Source: Sitta carolinensis
Lineage: Eukaryota > Chordata > Aves > Passeriformes > Sittidae
Assembly: GCA_032173965.1 (NCBI GenBank)
Contig: CM063287.1
Location: 11,785,859 to 11,849,858, forward strand
Reading direction: 5' to 3'
Length of the DNA: 64,000 nucleotides
Each line of letters starts with the position of its first letter. Position 1 is the stretch's first letter. The notes under the pieces are model-generated. The model had not been told where the DNA came from. It saw only the letters and a program-made list of their open reading frames with translations, and ran no database searches. Both the position numbers and the translations under genes were made by a program. This document shows positions 12,971-27,420 of the stretch, in pieces.

Positions 12971-15491
12971 ACCTCTGAGCCAAACCTTGCGCTTCTCTAA
13001 CCCCACAGTGAACCTGCTCAGAGCACTACACTGGCAGAAAACTCACCTTACCAAATGAACAAACAAAAACTGACAACGTTTCTGCCAGATTTCCTCCCTC
13101 CACTACTTGAGCCAAGTGCAGGTGCTGCAGCAGCCAGCCAAGGGGCAAGTAATACGATGTACTAACCATTAGCTGAGTCCCATTCTGATAGCACCTATCA
13201 CAGGAACATGACACCCTGACGAGACACAGACATTCTTCATAGCCTGCTGCAGGCCTTAACAAGGGGATGGACAAACATAGCCTTGAAAATTTGCCCTGAC
13301 AAGACTTAAAAATATAGAGGATGTTGAATCTGGCAGATAAGCTCTGCACTCCCTTTCTAAGCAGGAGGGAAACCCAAGTTCTTTTGAATAAGTAGGAGGG
13401 TTACAAATAGAGGATGCACTCATACACATCAACAGATGCTACGGCAAGGTCATTTTAAAAAGCTTTAAAATTTTGAATTTTTACAACGGTATTTGTGCCC
13501 CAAGGATCCTTGAGAGAAACAAGAAAAACCACAGATGCAAAGAAAGCAATAAACACAAGTATGACCCCAGGGAAGGGCAGGGAGGGAGGGCTCTGTAGCA
13601 TAAAAGTAGCTGAGGAAGTGAACATGGAAGCTGAGAGCACGAGAGTACCCATTTGGGGCACCAGACACTGTCTTTAGTTTTGGTCAATGAACAGACCCAC
13701 ACGGGAGAGACACACACTGTGTGAACACGGAATGCTTCCTTTATCCATTTAAAAGGCATGCTTAGGTCAGGAGCTCTCTCTGGGCTTGTTGCTTGAGCCT
13801 GAAATGGCACTCCTGGTGTCTGGGAAACCATTTCTATTTATTGTAAGACGGTCTGTTCCCCAGCACAGACTCCACAGGCAGGATCAGATCTTTCAGGAAG
13901 GGGATGTCATGCTGCAGTGCCAGGCACCTGATGTCACTGCCTCCTTTGCTTGTCATCCAGGGAAAGCTAAGGCTCTTGTTTCAATTATTTTCATGCAAGA
14001 TGCTTGTGCTAACCAGCTGCTTTTATTTCAAATGGAAAATGTGGTTGGTAGAAAGGTTAACAACTTGAGTTGTCCTGTTTCTAACTGGTATCATGACATC
14101 ATGTACTAGTGCCTGCAAATGTGGATGCAAAGGCACCTTATGCCAAACCACTGTATTAATCTTTGAATTTCTGCATGGTAGCAGTACTAAAAAACAAAGC
14201 TGCTCTTTCCTCATAAAAGAAAGAAGGAAAAAAAAATCAGTGTGGGGCAAAATCATCCACCTGAAAGATTTTTCTTTTCCACCTTGAAAATTTTTATGTG
14301 AACTATAGCAACACTTTGTACTGAAAACTGGCCACTCCTAACTGATGAGCATACTGCTGTTTGCATCCTGAAGAGATATTAGGACAAAAACTCAGCAAGA
14401 TCAAATCAGTTGCTTCAATGAAGAAAAGCAGGCAGTGGTAATTTATGTCAGTTAAGAGTCAAGATTCACCCTGCCTAAAGACACAGCTTGTTCCAGTAAA
14501 GGAATCTCCCTCAGCTTACAGGGGAGGGATGAAGCAGCACTTACCCAGGTAAAAGGGCAGGTGGGGAACCACAGATATTTCCAAAGGTACAGAGAAAAAA
14601 AGCCCCACCAATGCACTTGAAAGATGTGTTGTAAAGAAATCACTGATCATACCAGTACACTGTAAATTTTTCAGGAGGAGACTCACACGGGCCAGGGGAC
14701 ATTTGATTACTTCATGGTGGGAGTGCAAAAACACATATCCAGGAAAAGCAGCAAAAGCATAACTCCTCAGGCAGCAAAGTGCCTTCAGGAGTCCCCTGGT
14801 ACTGGTGGAGAGAGCAGTGAAGGGTGGAGTGACTGCAGATTTCTACGTTTACTGAAGAGGTGCAGTGCTTTTTCCCCTGCAGGGAGAAAGCAATAGGTGG
14901 AGGTACAGAGGTACACCCTTCTCTCATCAGCTGTCTGCTACCCCTCCCTTTGGAAGTCACACCTTGTTATCAGCTCCATCTCCCCCCTTTCCAAAATGCT
15001 TATGCTGCAGTTTGTACAGATGCCATGAGGTTCATGCCATAAGACCTTGGGGCAAACAATGCCCTCACTTCTGTTGTTCAACTGATATTAACTCTGTGTG
15101 CTCATTGCACTCTAAGAATCCTTTCCTGGATCAGTGATGCCATTACTGCAAATTTCAGTAGAACTGCAATAGACTCTATCATTCTCTCCTGCATGTGAAT
15201 TTCATCTTGGATTAGTTGGTGCAACTTTTCCAGCAGGCCACAGCTAGCTCCCATTGCTTTACTCAGTACAATTCTATGGCATTTCTAACTGTTTCAGGAC
15301 AGCAAAAACTTGTTTGCTTTTATTTCATCCCCCTTTTACTTATGGATGCAGTCATAGGTTTAAATGTGCTATGGCTCACAGTTGACAGCCGGTAGGTTTC
15401 TTTTCCAGTATTCTTAAAATTACAGCTTGCCTTTCACAATTCCTACTACATGCCACTCCTACTGCTCAGTTGTTTAGGCAGCAAAGCACAG

Positions 15492-15527
<36 letters not shown>

Positions 15528-16119
15528 GAGAGAGAATTAGAGGGTATCAATTCAGTTAAAACAAAAAAAGCCACTCAAAAGCCACATCACTAAACTCTGA
15601 TTCAGAAAAAAAGATGGTGTTCATACCTGTATTGCTACAATGTGCAAGGACTGTGAATATACACCACAAGTCAATATTTCTCTAGGATGCTTGTAAGGAA
15701 ATACCATGAAACACTGTCAGGCAGTCATGGTAAGTGTATCTCTTTGAAAACTTAGTTTCTATTTGAAAGTTAGTTTCTTCAGCAAGTAGTTTTCCCTAAA
15801 AAAAAAAAAAAAAAAAATCTAAATTTTTTTAGAATTTTCAAAAAGAATTCAAAAAGAATTTTGAATTTTCCCCCGCGTTCTAGGAATGTTTTGTTTTGAT
15901 TTATTTGACAATTACCTAGTAATTATTCAAGTCTGACTTTATGAAAATTAATGTTATTCCATAGTATAAACTACCTTCAGAGGTCAGGTGGGAAAAGAGT
16001 ATATAATCATGTCTTTGAAATACACAGTTTATCATTCCAAATTAGAACAAAACCACAGCAATTAAAAAACCAAGAGTTCTCAGAGTAACAATTTTGCCTC
16101 CAGACTGATAATTTGTTTT
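12971..16119. other. Unique DNA with long A-runs, no gene recognised
   Basis: No exon or transposon is identified. Landmarks are A-runs of 31 (15492-15522, followed by a GAGA-rich stretch) and 20 bases (15798-15817). Several open frames between 13455 and 14960 overlap on both strands without known motifs. Confidence 0.55.
15492..15535. repeat. A31 homopolymer followed by GA-rich tract
   Basis: Thirty-one consecutive A, then GAGGAGAGAGAGAGA. A low-complexity purine tract with no sign of an attached retrocopy. Confidence 0.9.
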
Positions 16120-16215
16120 TAAGACCTCTGCCCTTTTTGCTTCATGAATGATCTGCTGAATGGCCTTGTACAAGTCACTTATCCTCTTTATGCCTCAGAG
16201 CAGATACAGCTGAGA
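16120..16215 (+). mobile_element. MIR SINE core fragment
   Basis: The stretch GGCCTTGTACAAGTCACTTA followed by TCCTCTTTATGCCTCAG matches the MIR core, where TGACCTTGGGCAAGTCACTTA is followed by ACCTCTCTGTGCCTCAG. The preceding CTCTGCCC fits the CTCTGCCACTTA block. Only the core survives and the ends are approximate. Confidence 0.7.
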
Positions 16216-19200
16216 GAGACACACTTGCTATAACCATGTGTCATTATGCCAGGGCAATGCAGTGTGTCAGCCTAACTACTATCTTATTCTACCTACATGG
16301 GGTGCATCCATGCAGATTTTGCTTACCTAGACAAGTCTCCCATTTGCAATTTCTAATAAGTGGGGTAAGAAACATTTACTGCAACTGCAGTAACAAAAAG
16401 TTTCTCAAATTTAGAGAAATAACCCCTCTCTCCCTGCCCCAAACAACAACAATCATTTTTCTCTCCACCTCTTGTGACTGCAGTTCTTGGAAGCAGAGCT
16501 GCACACATGATGCAGCTAAAGGCAGTGGGTAGCTGTTTTCAAATATCTGAAGTACTACTTTCAGCTGCATAAGATGTTGTAGTCTCCTATTCCATGACAG
16601 CAAGAAAATTTGATGCCTGCTTTTATGCAATAGCAGAGAGATGTGATTGAAATGGCAAATACACTCTAAAAAGAACAGCCACATCCAAGGAGGGCAGGAG
16701 CACAAGTGTGTGGGCAGCAGGCCTGGGGGTAGGTGTCTGAGTGGCAGCACCACATAAATAACATTCTGAGGTGCACTATTGTTAGCTGCCTCTGAAATTG
16801 TCAAGTTGCTACACCTCTGGTTGCTGCAGCCAAACAACCCTGTAGTTACGAGGCTCCCCTTCTGAGGAAGCTGCAGGTTTAGATGAGCTTTCTTGCTTGA
16901 GTGAAGACTTTTCTTGGTAACTGCAGATCTATATATGTGTTATCAATTGGGCCACCCTGGAAGCACTTAATCTGCTAACAGCAGAATGTTAGAGTATATT
17001 ACTGCACACAAATGCAAAGTCAGAAAGATTACATAAAGCACACATTAGGATACCTGACATTAACTACAGCATGTTTACATGGTATATCTTCCCACAGCTT
17101 ATTTGCTTTAAATGCCTTTGCTGAAGTGGCAGGTTTTCATTCCACAGTTACCTAAAAGAGATGTGAGCAGGAGGAAACTCTTGAATCTGCAGCTCTCTGC
17201 TAGCCATATGTTACTTGCAGATGCAGAAGACTTACCTATTAAAATTCAGAGCAGCTGTGTTCAATGATAAAATGATAACTAGTACCAGCTCCTTCTCCAG
17301 GGAGCTGAGCCACCATCATCTGTGTAAGGGAAAAACAGTGAGCTGTTTCCAGTGAACTGGATGGCAAGTCATAGACAGCCAAAGGAAGGGCACAGAATGC
17401 CAAGAACTGGCTTTGCAGCATTTATTCAGGTCAGCTCAAGAGGCGAGGAATCCTTAAAGGACCTGCACACTCACAAAGTCAGACTTTTTCTAGTATATCC
17501 TTAAGCACTTCCTTCACTCTTTGGGCATGGGAAGCTCCCTTTTAAAGTTGTCATTCCTATTAGAAGCACTTTTTATAATCTTATCCTTCTAGTTTCAGCC
17601 TCAGCTCAGCACCCACTATTTAACAGGCAGCTGAGCCTCTGTAGATGTGTGAGCAGCCAACACAGGTCTTCCCACTTTTTAACTGCTGATCTTTTTGACA
17701 ACTGAAGTTGAAAAATGAGATGACACATCAAAAGGATTTGGTCTGGATTTCAAATATCATAGTATTCAGGGTTTTGTTGATTCCCTCATTTTGGATTTAG
17801 TCAGTCAGCTCATTTCACCGCCAGATATCAAGTTCCCTCACATAAAATCACAGTATGTCTGGCTAGAGAGTCCTAAACCATTTTACTCTGAATTGCCTCT
17901 TATATGCTGCCCCTCACCCTGAGGACAGGTCTCTGGTAGCATTTGACAGTGACGTCCACTACTGATCCTTGCTTTGCTCTCACAATTGCCCTTTCCACCG
18001 TGGCAGCAAGAGGGGGTTGCATGGGCCAGCTGACCCTTTTGTGCTGGGCTGAATGCCCTCCACAATCCTGATCCATCTTCTCTTGAGTGATACTGTTTTC
18101 ATTAAGGATTCAAATCCATTAGTGGAAGGAAGCTAGGGACATAATGTATCTTCAGTGTTTCTTTTTGTGAACACTTATTTTTCCTTCCCTCTTGTAATTC
18201 TTGAATTTACTTTAATTAAGCCCAGAAACAAAATCACTCAGGCTTAATCAGCAAGTGTGACTGGTGTTCTCAAGATGAGAGTAAAGTACAGCCAGTAAAT
18301 CTACAAGTATACACTCCACTGGGCACATGTGTCAGCCTCCTGCCAGTGGCATGGGCTGTCAGGGTTGGAGGTGTAAGCAACAAACTCCTTTTTTTCATGG
18401 CACTGCACATAGGTGCACTCTTTCCTCTGAGAATTCTGGTGATTTTCTTATTTCTAGCCTTTTGGGCAGTGAGTCCAGAGAGGGTAGCAAAAGGCAGAAT
18501 GAGTCCTCAGACTTTCTCTCTGCTTTGGGCACAGCAGTCTACACTATCCCAGTGCACAGAACACCTCCATTTAGTTTTCTCCAAGTTCTACACTCTCCTG
18601 CTGGGGAAGGTCTCTGCCACTCTGTCTCACTGTGAGCTCCAGATCCAATGATGCCCTCAATCAGCGGCTGGGATCATTAAGTCATGATCAACATTATTTT
18701 GATCAGTGCTTAATCAACTGCAAATCTAAAGTCTTGAAAATGAAAGATTTCCCCCACATGCTGTGTTTTTGCATAAATGTGAAAGGCTTCAAGAAACACA
18801 GCTAGGGCTGAATGGCTGCAGTACAGACAAAAGTTTGTTCCCACAGATATTTTATATATGCAGAGCTGTTGCTTTTTTAAATTATCTTCTCATATAGGAG
18901 TCAGAATAGGAGACTTACAAGCCTTTCTTCATTTAAATGTGTGTTGTTGCCACCAGATTTCTAAATGACAACCTAGACCTTTGCGTATTGTTAGTACCAC
19001 TCCAACCAAAATATGGAGGTGACACACCATCCTCTGCATCTCTTTATAGAATGATATTTTCATTCATTAGTTTTAGCTGAAAGCTGGTGTGGTTAGGAGC
19101 CTTGCTTCACTGGTCAGTCAGTACCTGCCAGTAACTGAGAAGAAATTTTTGACTGGGAATAATGACAGGTTTTTTTCCATCATGGATTCAGTGGAATTGC

Positions 19201-22200
19201 AGCAATAGCAAATGGCAATGGTTGGCAAAGATGTTTCAGAGCAAATTGCAGCCATCACAAATAGGTGCATTCTGGAACATATACCAGAGCCCCAGTGCTA
19301 TCACAACCTCTTAGCAATTCTTATGCTTGAAAGCAGTTCAAGCATCCTATGCCAGTGTTGTGCTATAATTAACTAATGTTTTGTAGCTGTAATTATGAAG
19401 ATCAGCAACCTTTCCTTCATATAAATATAGATCATTAAGCTGTTGTCCACTCCTACTAGCCTTACTTTTCTCAAGACCTAGGTATCAATTACATTTCTTT
19501 ATTTTTGACCTAGAGACATCCCTAGTTTTTGTTCTTTTAACTGCTCTCTACAATTTGTTCTGTCCCCTCAGAAACTCCCAACCTACATACTATTTCACTT
19601 AACTCCCACCCCCTCCTTGTAAATCAAAAACATTTTCAGAAGCCTGTCTTTCTTCCACAGTGTTGTGCCAACACACAACCTGAAAATTCCACAGTTCTTT
19701 GGTTTTCACAACAAGTTCTATCACTTCACTCTACCCTTACCAAACAAATAAGCAGTGCCAGAAAATCTTCATTTGTGCCTTCTGAGACAGGGTTTAGCAC
19801 TGTTGTCTGTACAGTCACTGTCTGTACAGAAAAGCCATAAAAGAGCAAGACAGAAGGAACCAACATGTGCATTTAAAACCAGGGGAGCAATGAAAAGGCC
19901 AACAGAGTGAATAGTTAAGACTATCAGTACAGAAACTGACCAGTCTTTCTATTCAGCATGTGTTTCATATATTCTTTATAAAAGTATTAATTTGTAATCA
20001 GCTGAGAAAACTCCACTAGCTGTTAAATAGTGTGTTCACAAGGTCTTTTGCCTTGTAAGCTTAGGAATGTTCCCTCCTCCTCACAACACTGAAATATGAA
20101 ACCTGAGAAATTGCAGATTTTTATATGCTGCTGAATCACTTCAGAGGCAGAAGCACAATGCATGTCCCCTCTGAACAGAGTTGTAATAACTAGAAGAAAT
20201 TGTACAGAATTTAAAACTAACATCTGCAAGAGCAGGTCACTTTTATTATGTTAAATGAATGGGAACTGTTTGGTTTGGTTGCTGTCATTTTTTAAAACAG
20301 GTTACATGTAGGAGAATTCCTATTTCCTTTTGAGGCACAGCTACTCCAGAAGCTAAAATTAGAGGGCCGAGCATGCCAGGGAAGATGGGACAGTAGCCTT
20401 GCTAAGACCACAGTAACAGAGTAGAAAGAGGAGAAGATAAAGAAATGGGAAACTCACTGATTATTTCCATTTGCTTTTTCCTTCTTAGGGATAATCATAG
20501 AAGATAATGGTGGAGATGGATACATTTTAAAAATAATAAATGTAAGGTGCAATGAGACAGCAATCCACAGTTGCAGAACATAATAATGCAAAACAAGGAA
20601 AACATAAGTATAATATAAATTCCTATGCAGCCAGTAAGATGGAAAATATTAAAACTGTAAATGGGACAAAGAGTGGAAGAACATGCATTAGTAAATCATT
20701 AACGTGCAGTAAAACTGGCTTTTCATATCAGTTAAAATGAAAGTTGAATGTCTCCAATTTTTTTCTGGTTTTGTGTGTAAATTGATTAGCAGCAACAATT
20801 GCTGCTTTTAAAAAAACAACAAACCAACCAGCTCTCCCCTCTCCCCCAAAAGACAAAAACAAACCAAAAAACCCAAACAAGCAAATCTCAACAACCAAAA
20901 CAAAACAACCCAAAGGCCACCTAAGCTCCCACAAAAACCTGCTGTAGCATGACCCCATAAAATAGTCAAGTTTTATGATTAGAAATACAGCCCTTACTTT
21001 TGATTATGATTTTTTCTCTTTCATAAAATGTATAGAAGACACTTAAAGTCTTGGGAAGGAGAGAAAAAACCCAAAACTACTGGTGTTTCAGAAAGCTCTG
21101 GAGGTAGTCAAAAGATCTTGCAGTTCAGACACTGAAGAGTTTAGAGGTGAATGTTTTGTTTGCTCCTGGAGATAGTCTGGATTGTTTAGGAGCAGAAATT
21201 TATTACTGGCAGCGAAGTTGCAGCTGATTTTCCATTAGCTGGTATTACTGGGCAGTGGAAAGGTCACAAGCAAATAAAAGCTTTCCGATCTGTCACATCT
21301 CAGGTGAGTTAACAACAACCTGAGCATGTGGAATCTCAAGTTTTGAAAAAGATCAATAGCCTTGTGGCCTCCCCTTCCCTGCTTGTGTGACAAGGCCAGT
21401 AATGAAACAGTGCTTCATTATCACCTAGGGTGAGGAGCAGAGGCTGAGGCTCAGCTACAGAGCAAGAAGGGAGACCCACTTTATGAAACTGGGAAGCCAC
21501 ACACAGTGAGCATGGGATGCAGCATGAATGACTTTGCTTTCCTTTTAAGAAAGAGACTTTCTTTCATAAAGAACATTTGCATCAGCCAGCAGTAATCAAT
21601 TCAAAGGCCTCGACGCATTGCTGACACTGTCCTTACCCCCTTAGACAATGGGCCACCCTCCAGATCCTCTGAGGAAAGCAGAACACATTTGGAGAAAGGC
21701 AAAGGGGCCTTAAGCCATATGGCAGTCTATATACACAGCAGCAGGTGCTAAGGCTGCTGACAAGTGTCCAGGCAGCACAGAGAGCTCTGCTCCCTGAATA
21801 GACAGATATAAGGAAGAAGTCTGATGTTTCACAGTTTCCAACCTGTAGAAATATCTTTTGCTAAACACTACCTCCACGAGTTTAGAAAGGAAGTAAATAG
21901 ACACTAATATAACTGAAATCCAAAGGCACATTGTACTAACATTAATGTTTGTGTTGTATGCAACAGCAAAGTGTCTGTACACTACAGTTTGCACAAGTGG
22001 AATCCATTTTGCATGACACCAGAGCTGTTTGAGCTGGTGGGCACAGATGCCAAGTTAACACAAGCACCAATGTGCAAGTCGCAGCAGAAATGTCCCATGA
22101 ACACTGCAGGCAATATCTGCAAACAGCTAGGTTTATGGCAAATTTATCAGCAATAGGAAAAAGATTATTGTCTGTGTGACAGCAATTTTAAGGCTTAAGA

Positions 22201-25124
22201 TCAGCAGAAGATGCAGTAGCAGTGATGAACCCCTGGTTCTGTGTGTTCTGGACTTTCTTTTGCACCATCAGTCCTTATGGCTCAAGGTCTGGACAGCTGT
22301 ACCATCCTGGTGCCCACTCTTGCACACAATAACCCAGAGGTGACCCAAGATTAGTCCCCCATTCAGGGTTAGTACCATACGACTCAGTAATAGATCAGCA
22401 CTTTTATTAATATCTGTATTTCAACTCATAAAATTATTATTAAAAGCATGAGATCACCAATAAAATAAAAGAGATATTTATTTTTTTCACTAAGACTTTA
22501 GCCAGTGTTATCTACATCTATGGTCAACATGCTTTTTTTGTTCACTTGCAGTATCACTCATTTCACATGTTCTACACTGCTAGAGCACATTGTGCTTCTA
22601 CTGGTGACTGTAATAATAATTAAAAAAAACCCTATGCAACAAAAATCTACACATCCAACTGCTCTAGCAGAAAAAGCTTGAATCTACCCCCACTGAAGTG
22701 CATCCACCTCACAGAGGGCAAATAGCAACATCTCAACTGTTCACAGCTAAGCAACAGTTCAAGTTGAGATTTGTAGAAATTTTGACTCTCTGCCACCTTC
22801 CATTTTACTCAATTTTATTTCTCTCATGTTCCAAATATAAAAAGACATATGAAAACAAAGTGTTCCACAATAAGTTTCACAGGAAAATATATCACTGGGC
22901 ATCAAATAAAACAATACGAAGAGTTCGGTAAGATAGATAGAAATTGGATTATTTGAAGCCCCAGCAGCCTTCCATCACATTCTATAGAGAGTGGTTGCCA
23001 ATTAGAAATATATATTTTAGTAAACTTTGTTGTTGGTGTTAAAAATGAGCACAATAAAAAAAAAAGAAGGGAGGGTGGGAGGACACAGAAATCTGTTTAG
23101 GATTAATCCCTACCTTTGAGGCTGCAGATACAAAAGTTTTCCAACTCCCTGCCTCACACTGCTGTGACCTGGAGAGCAAATGAGCTGCTCCTTTCTTACA
23201 TGCAGGGCAAATTCACAACATCTGGCTAAGAAAAAAAGACATTCCCCCAGCAGAACCTCATCATGCAAAGCAAAACTCCTGCAATTAAGCCACCCTCTTT
23301 TACCTCACTACTGCTGTCACTCAACCTGTTATATCACTGTCTTGTTTGTATTCTTTGTGCAGTTCTTCTTATACAATGTAAATATGCATTTTATAATCAA
23401 TGAGCACAGGTATTTTTGAGAAGGGATTGGATCCGTTTTGGAGAGTAAGAGAAATGTAAAACAAGCAAAAATTGAAATTACACATCAAAGCATACCTTAG
23501 AAGGGCATCCTCAAGGTTGTAAAACCAAGTATTTTAAAAGTTACAAAATACTAAAATTTAATTTGTTTATGCAACTTTTTTGGAAGTCCTCTTGTGGCTA
23601 TATGATACAATAGGATCCTTATAAAGTGACACATGCAATTGATTCTTCTGAACTCTCTCCCTTTCATTGCATGAAATAGACAATGTTCACATAACAAGAA
23701 GCTATTCAATCTTTTGCATGTTTTTATTTTTAATTTTTTTTTATTCAATATCTGGCCCATGCCTTACACCCAGTATAGTAATATACTTCTGCTAAAAGGA
23801 GAGAAGTATTAATTTTTTCATGGTCTGTTTTATCCTGTGTATTACACTGGCATCCAGCTGTCCACTGGCAAAGATGGTTTTAATGCATCCCTGGTATGAG
23901 AATGGAATGAGCCACACCACAAATGCAGAAGTGGGTCAATAATTAGTAAAGTGAAAAATACCCTCTACTTTTTGGTGTCTGGTTCAAGATGTGCATGTAC
24001 CAATTTTTTTTCATTCTCTTCTGTCGATGACTGTTTACATGGGTTAAAGCAGAGGAAGGTGGTGAGGACAGAAGCCCATTTAACCATCTGAATGCTGAAA
24101 GTTTCAAAGGAGCCAAATGTTACTGTTGTATCACTCTTATTTTGCGAACAGAAGAAGTGAGTTTAAATGCTGATTTAGGAAACTCCTAAAGCAAGCTCCT
24201 GTGGGAACATCACCACAACGATGCTGTGCCCTTCAGTAGTTTTATTGCGCCTGAAACATTCCTGGTCATTCATACCTCAGCTTTTATTTAAGACCACTAA
24301 AAGGAAAGTTCAAATTGCTGTAAGGATTTCCACAACCAAAATACATTTTCAAAAATAATGCGTAATTGAGCCAGATTGATGGGACTCTGTATGAACCCTG
24401 CAAGATTCTTTACTTACAGAAGTCTCCTCTTAGATCAGTTGCTAGATTCCTACAAATTACTCAAAGTAAGGGGTTCCACTTTTTTTTTTTTATCATTACT
24501 CCCTTACTCAACTCTACCTGAGCTTGTAGTTTCTTTATTCTTCTCTCAAAGCCAGTTTCTGATATGAGGCTGTAGCCAATATATCAATTACAAGTTCCCT
24601 GTTCCAACTTCCTTTGGAATAAGTGTCACTGGAAGCTCCAGTCTCATGTGATCAGCAGCTCAGATCAGCACAGCACTACACACTGCAGGCTGGTGCATTT
24701 CAGTTCAGCCCAAGGTATTTAAGACCTGTGTTTGACAGAGCCCTCGATAAATGGGTATCTTCCAGAAGCAGCACAGTGAAAATCAGAGCACCAGCTGAAC
24801 ACAAAATTGCTGGTAAGGTAGGAGATTGCAGAGGTTTCTGGGGATATTTTCCAAATGAAATATTTTCATGTCCTCTATGAACCTGGCTCACCTCCCTATT
24901 GCTGAACATGAAGACTGGCTTTAGTCATCAGTGACTTATGTGGTTTTATATTGATCCAAAATCAGTGGCCTGGAGCTTTTCCTGAAAGATCATTTAAGTA
25001 CCACAACTATGTTTTCATCTCTGCCTTTAGTCTTGGTTCATTCTCAGACAGACAGTAACAGCTTTCAGGAAAATGTCTTTTGGGTAACAGGGAAAAGAGG
25101 AAATAACCTCTGCTATCAAGGATA
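16216..25124. other. Long unique stretch, no gene recognised
   Basis: About nine kilobases without an identifiable exon, RNA gene or transposon. There is an A/C-rich low-complexity tract at 20810-20912. The longest frame near here (16376-16837 minus, 153 codons) has no recognisable domain. A 63-codon plus frame at 24376-24567 contains a donor-like GTAAGG after codon 30, with no known homology. Confidence 0.5.
20810..20912. repeat. A/C-rich low-complexity tract
   Basis: A stretch of CAAA, CCAA and AAAC words with a CCCC-rich island near 20835. Low complexity only; the 76-codon minus frame across it is a composition artefact. Confidence 0.8.
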
Positions 25125-25482
25125 AAATCATCAAATCATAGAAGCTTTTAGATTAAAAAAGACCTTTAATATGACTGAGTCCAACCATTAATTCAACATT
25201 GCCAAGCCCACCAGTAACCCTCATCTCTAAGTGCCACATCTGCATTTTTAAGTATTTAGGAACTTCTAGGGACTCAGCAACTTCCACAGGCAGCCTGTTT
25301 TGATGTTTGATAAATCTTTCCATGTAGAATTTTTTCTTAATATCCAATCTAAACCTCCCCTGGTGTAACACAAAGCCATTTCCTCTTGTCTTGCCACTTT
25401 TTACTTGGGGGAAGAGGCTGAACCCCACCTGGCTACAACCTCCTTTCAGGTAGCTGTAAAGAGCTAAATCCTCCACCTCCAT
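25125..25482 (-). mobile_element. CR1 LINE, 3' fragment
   Basis: The plus strand starts with the reverse complement of a CR1 tail (AAATCATAGAAG), then AAGACCTTTAATATGACTGAG and TCCAACCATTAA. CACATCTGCATTTTTAAGTA, CTCAGCAACTTCCACAGGC and TTCTTAATATCCAATCTAAA follow, and the copy ends with CCACCTGGCTACAACCTCC and TTTCAGGTAGCTGTAAAGAGC. This is the canonical antisense order for an avian CR1 and is the best preserved copy here. Truncation at the 5' end of the element falls near 25480. The 109-codon minus frame follows the sense strand of the repeat and is not a host gene. Confidence 0.95.
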
Positions 25483-27420
25483 GTAAGCCCATAGTAATTA
25501 CAGTTGATCTTAATTTGTGCACCTTAAATGTAATGAGTTATTTACATAAAATGCAAAGTTGAACAATTTGTGGTATGCTGGTTTATTAACAGAGGCAAAC
25601 AAGCCAAAGTCCAATAAAGGTCATGACAACTTATTGTTTTAAATATCGTGTTAAAACATTCACATCCATCATGAATTCCATGTCTGTGTTCAAGTACTCA
25701 TATAGGGGTACGATACAGCTTTTGCATAGAATTTAAAGAATACCATTTTAAGCTTCCAGACTATGGGAGCTAAAGCAGCAAAGAAAATTCTCTGCCTCTC
25801 AGTACAAGTTGTTATATAATTAATTTGATCTAGGAACAGAGTATTTACAGGGTAATTTGCAATATGTAAACTGTTAAGCACAAAATGGCACTCTTTAAGT
25901 CATTAAACACAATTCACCTTCATTACAGGCACAGTTGGGATCCAGGGATTTCTTTTTTTGTGAGTGTGAGCAGAAAAAAGGTTGTTGTCAGGAAGATGAC
26001 TTCTGTAGAATTTAATCAGGTCTAATACCAAGTAAAAGTGATCAAAATTATGTTTGATCAACACAACTCACAAAATATTTCTTCTCAACAAGACTCTGAT
26101 ATTAAGCTTATTAATGCACTCAGGAATTCACCTTTAATGTGTAACTCTAGGAGCACAAAGCAGTTAATGTGATCACAGTCAAAATGCAATTAGGTTTCAT
26201 CAAGACTGATATAATGGTATTTTCCTTCATGCTAGATAAACTGTTAGTTAAGGGACTATATAATTGTTTCACATGCTTTCTGGTTTTAATAAGCACACAG
26301 ACTTGAAAATGCCCAATAGTGGTTGCTTTTTAGCATGTTTTATTCATCCCAAGTAGTTATTCTTAAACTGAAGTCTAAGACTACATACAGATATAACTGT
26401 TTCACTGGGTGGTTTTAAAGATTCAAATTCAGTTATTCTTCCTGTCATTTATACGTCTGTAAGGGCAAATAACATTTTCCTAATGATCCTGGACCTAATT
26501 AAGTATAAATTACCTTTCCTCATGTGAAATCCATGCTGATTTCTATCAGCAGAAAGTTTGGGTGCAAATACCAAACTCTGGAGTCTTGTCTGTAACTTTG
26601 AAAAGATGGAAGGGCCAATGGGCAGGTTCATTCTTGTGAACAGTTTCCAAGAGCTCTCCCAAACTAGAAACATGCAGCCTCAGCATGTGATTTTCCATCC
26701 GCATTCACAGTCTAAAGAAAAAATTCAACAAAACCATTGTTTGGTACAAACAGGAACAATTCCAGTGTCAGTACTCATGTAGAAGGCATTAGGTCTGAGT
26801 CTTACTCATGTGGATGACAAGCAGAAACAAGAAAGTGTTTCTGACTAAAGAAAACCCTCATGAATCAGGTCAAGTCAGTCTTCTTGAGTAAGAACTCAAG
26901 AGACTTTCACCCTAAAGTGAAAAGTATAAGGAAAGTAGAATTTTCTTTTCTTGAGAGATGTGAAGTTGGAGTCACCATTGTCCTACCTTCTTATTTAGAG
27001 CAGATATTATCTAGTGAACCTACAGCACACAACTCAGACTCAAAAAACATTACTATACCAAAACTACTTCCAAAAAGAGCAAACTGACAATTTTAAGGGA
27101 TTTTGATTAAGAGAAAGAAATAACTAATTTCCCAGCATCCAACTGAAATGCAATTCTTAGAACCTGGATTTTAAGAAATAACTGTGGGTATTTCGATATT
27201 TTCCTTGGTTTGTTTTTAATTTTAGTTGAACTAGATAATGTGTCTTGAGATAGTATTTATTAGACTACATGATTATAGCAAGAGAGCTTTAAAAAATATT
27301 TGTATCATAGCTCATATAGTTATTTGTTGTCCCTGAAAATCAGCCTTCTCATTTGTTTTAGTATAGTGGAGTCAGTTCTCATGAATTGTAAGATAAACAA
27401 GAATCAGGTTTACATTCCTT
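25483..27420. other. Unique AT-rich DNA between repeats
   Basis: No gene or repeat is recognised. Weak open frames at 26449-26782 overlap on opposite strands and a 75-codon plus frame lies at 26860-27087. None has a known motif. Confidence 0.5.

Noticed and set aside
12305..13006. 233-codon minus-strand frame, the longest in the window
   Set aside because: It opens with GTG, owes its length to the in-frame 36-bp minisatellite and CpG-rich flank, and has equally open competitors in other frames.
15300..15522. Possible processed pseudogene ending in the A31 run
   Set aside because: No polyadenylation signal at the right distance, no recognisable gene sequence before the A-run and no flanking duplication.
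16376..16837. 153-codon minus-strand frame
   Set aside because: No recognised domain, biased toward Leu, Cys and His as expected from random sequence, and no splice or conservation evidence available.
20330..20430. Possible MIR remnant (GAGGCACAG, later AAGACCACAGTAACAGAG)
   Set aside because: Only short words match and the spacing is wrong.
25153..25482. 109-codon minus-strand frame
   Set aside because: It coincides with the CR1 fragment and is repeat sequence, not a host gene.
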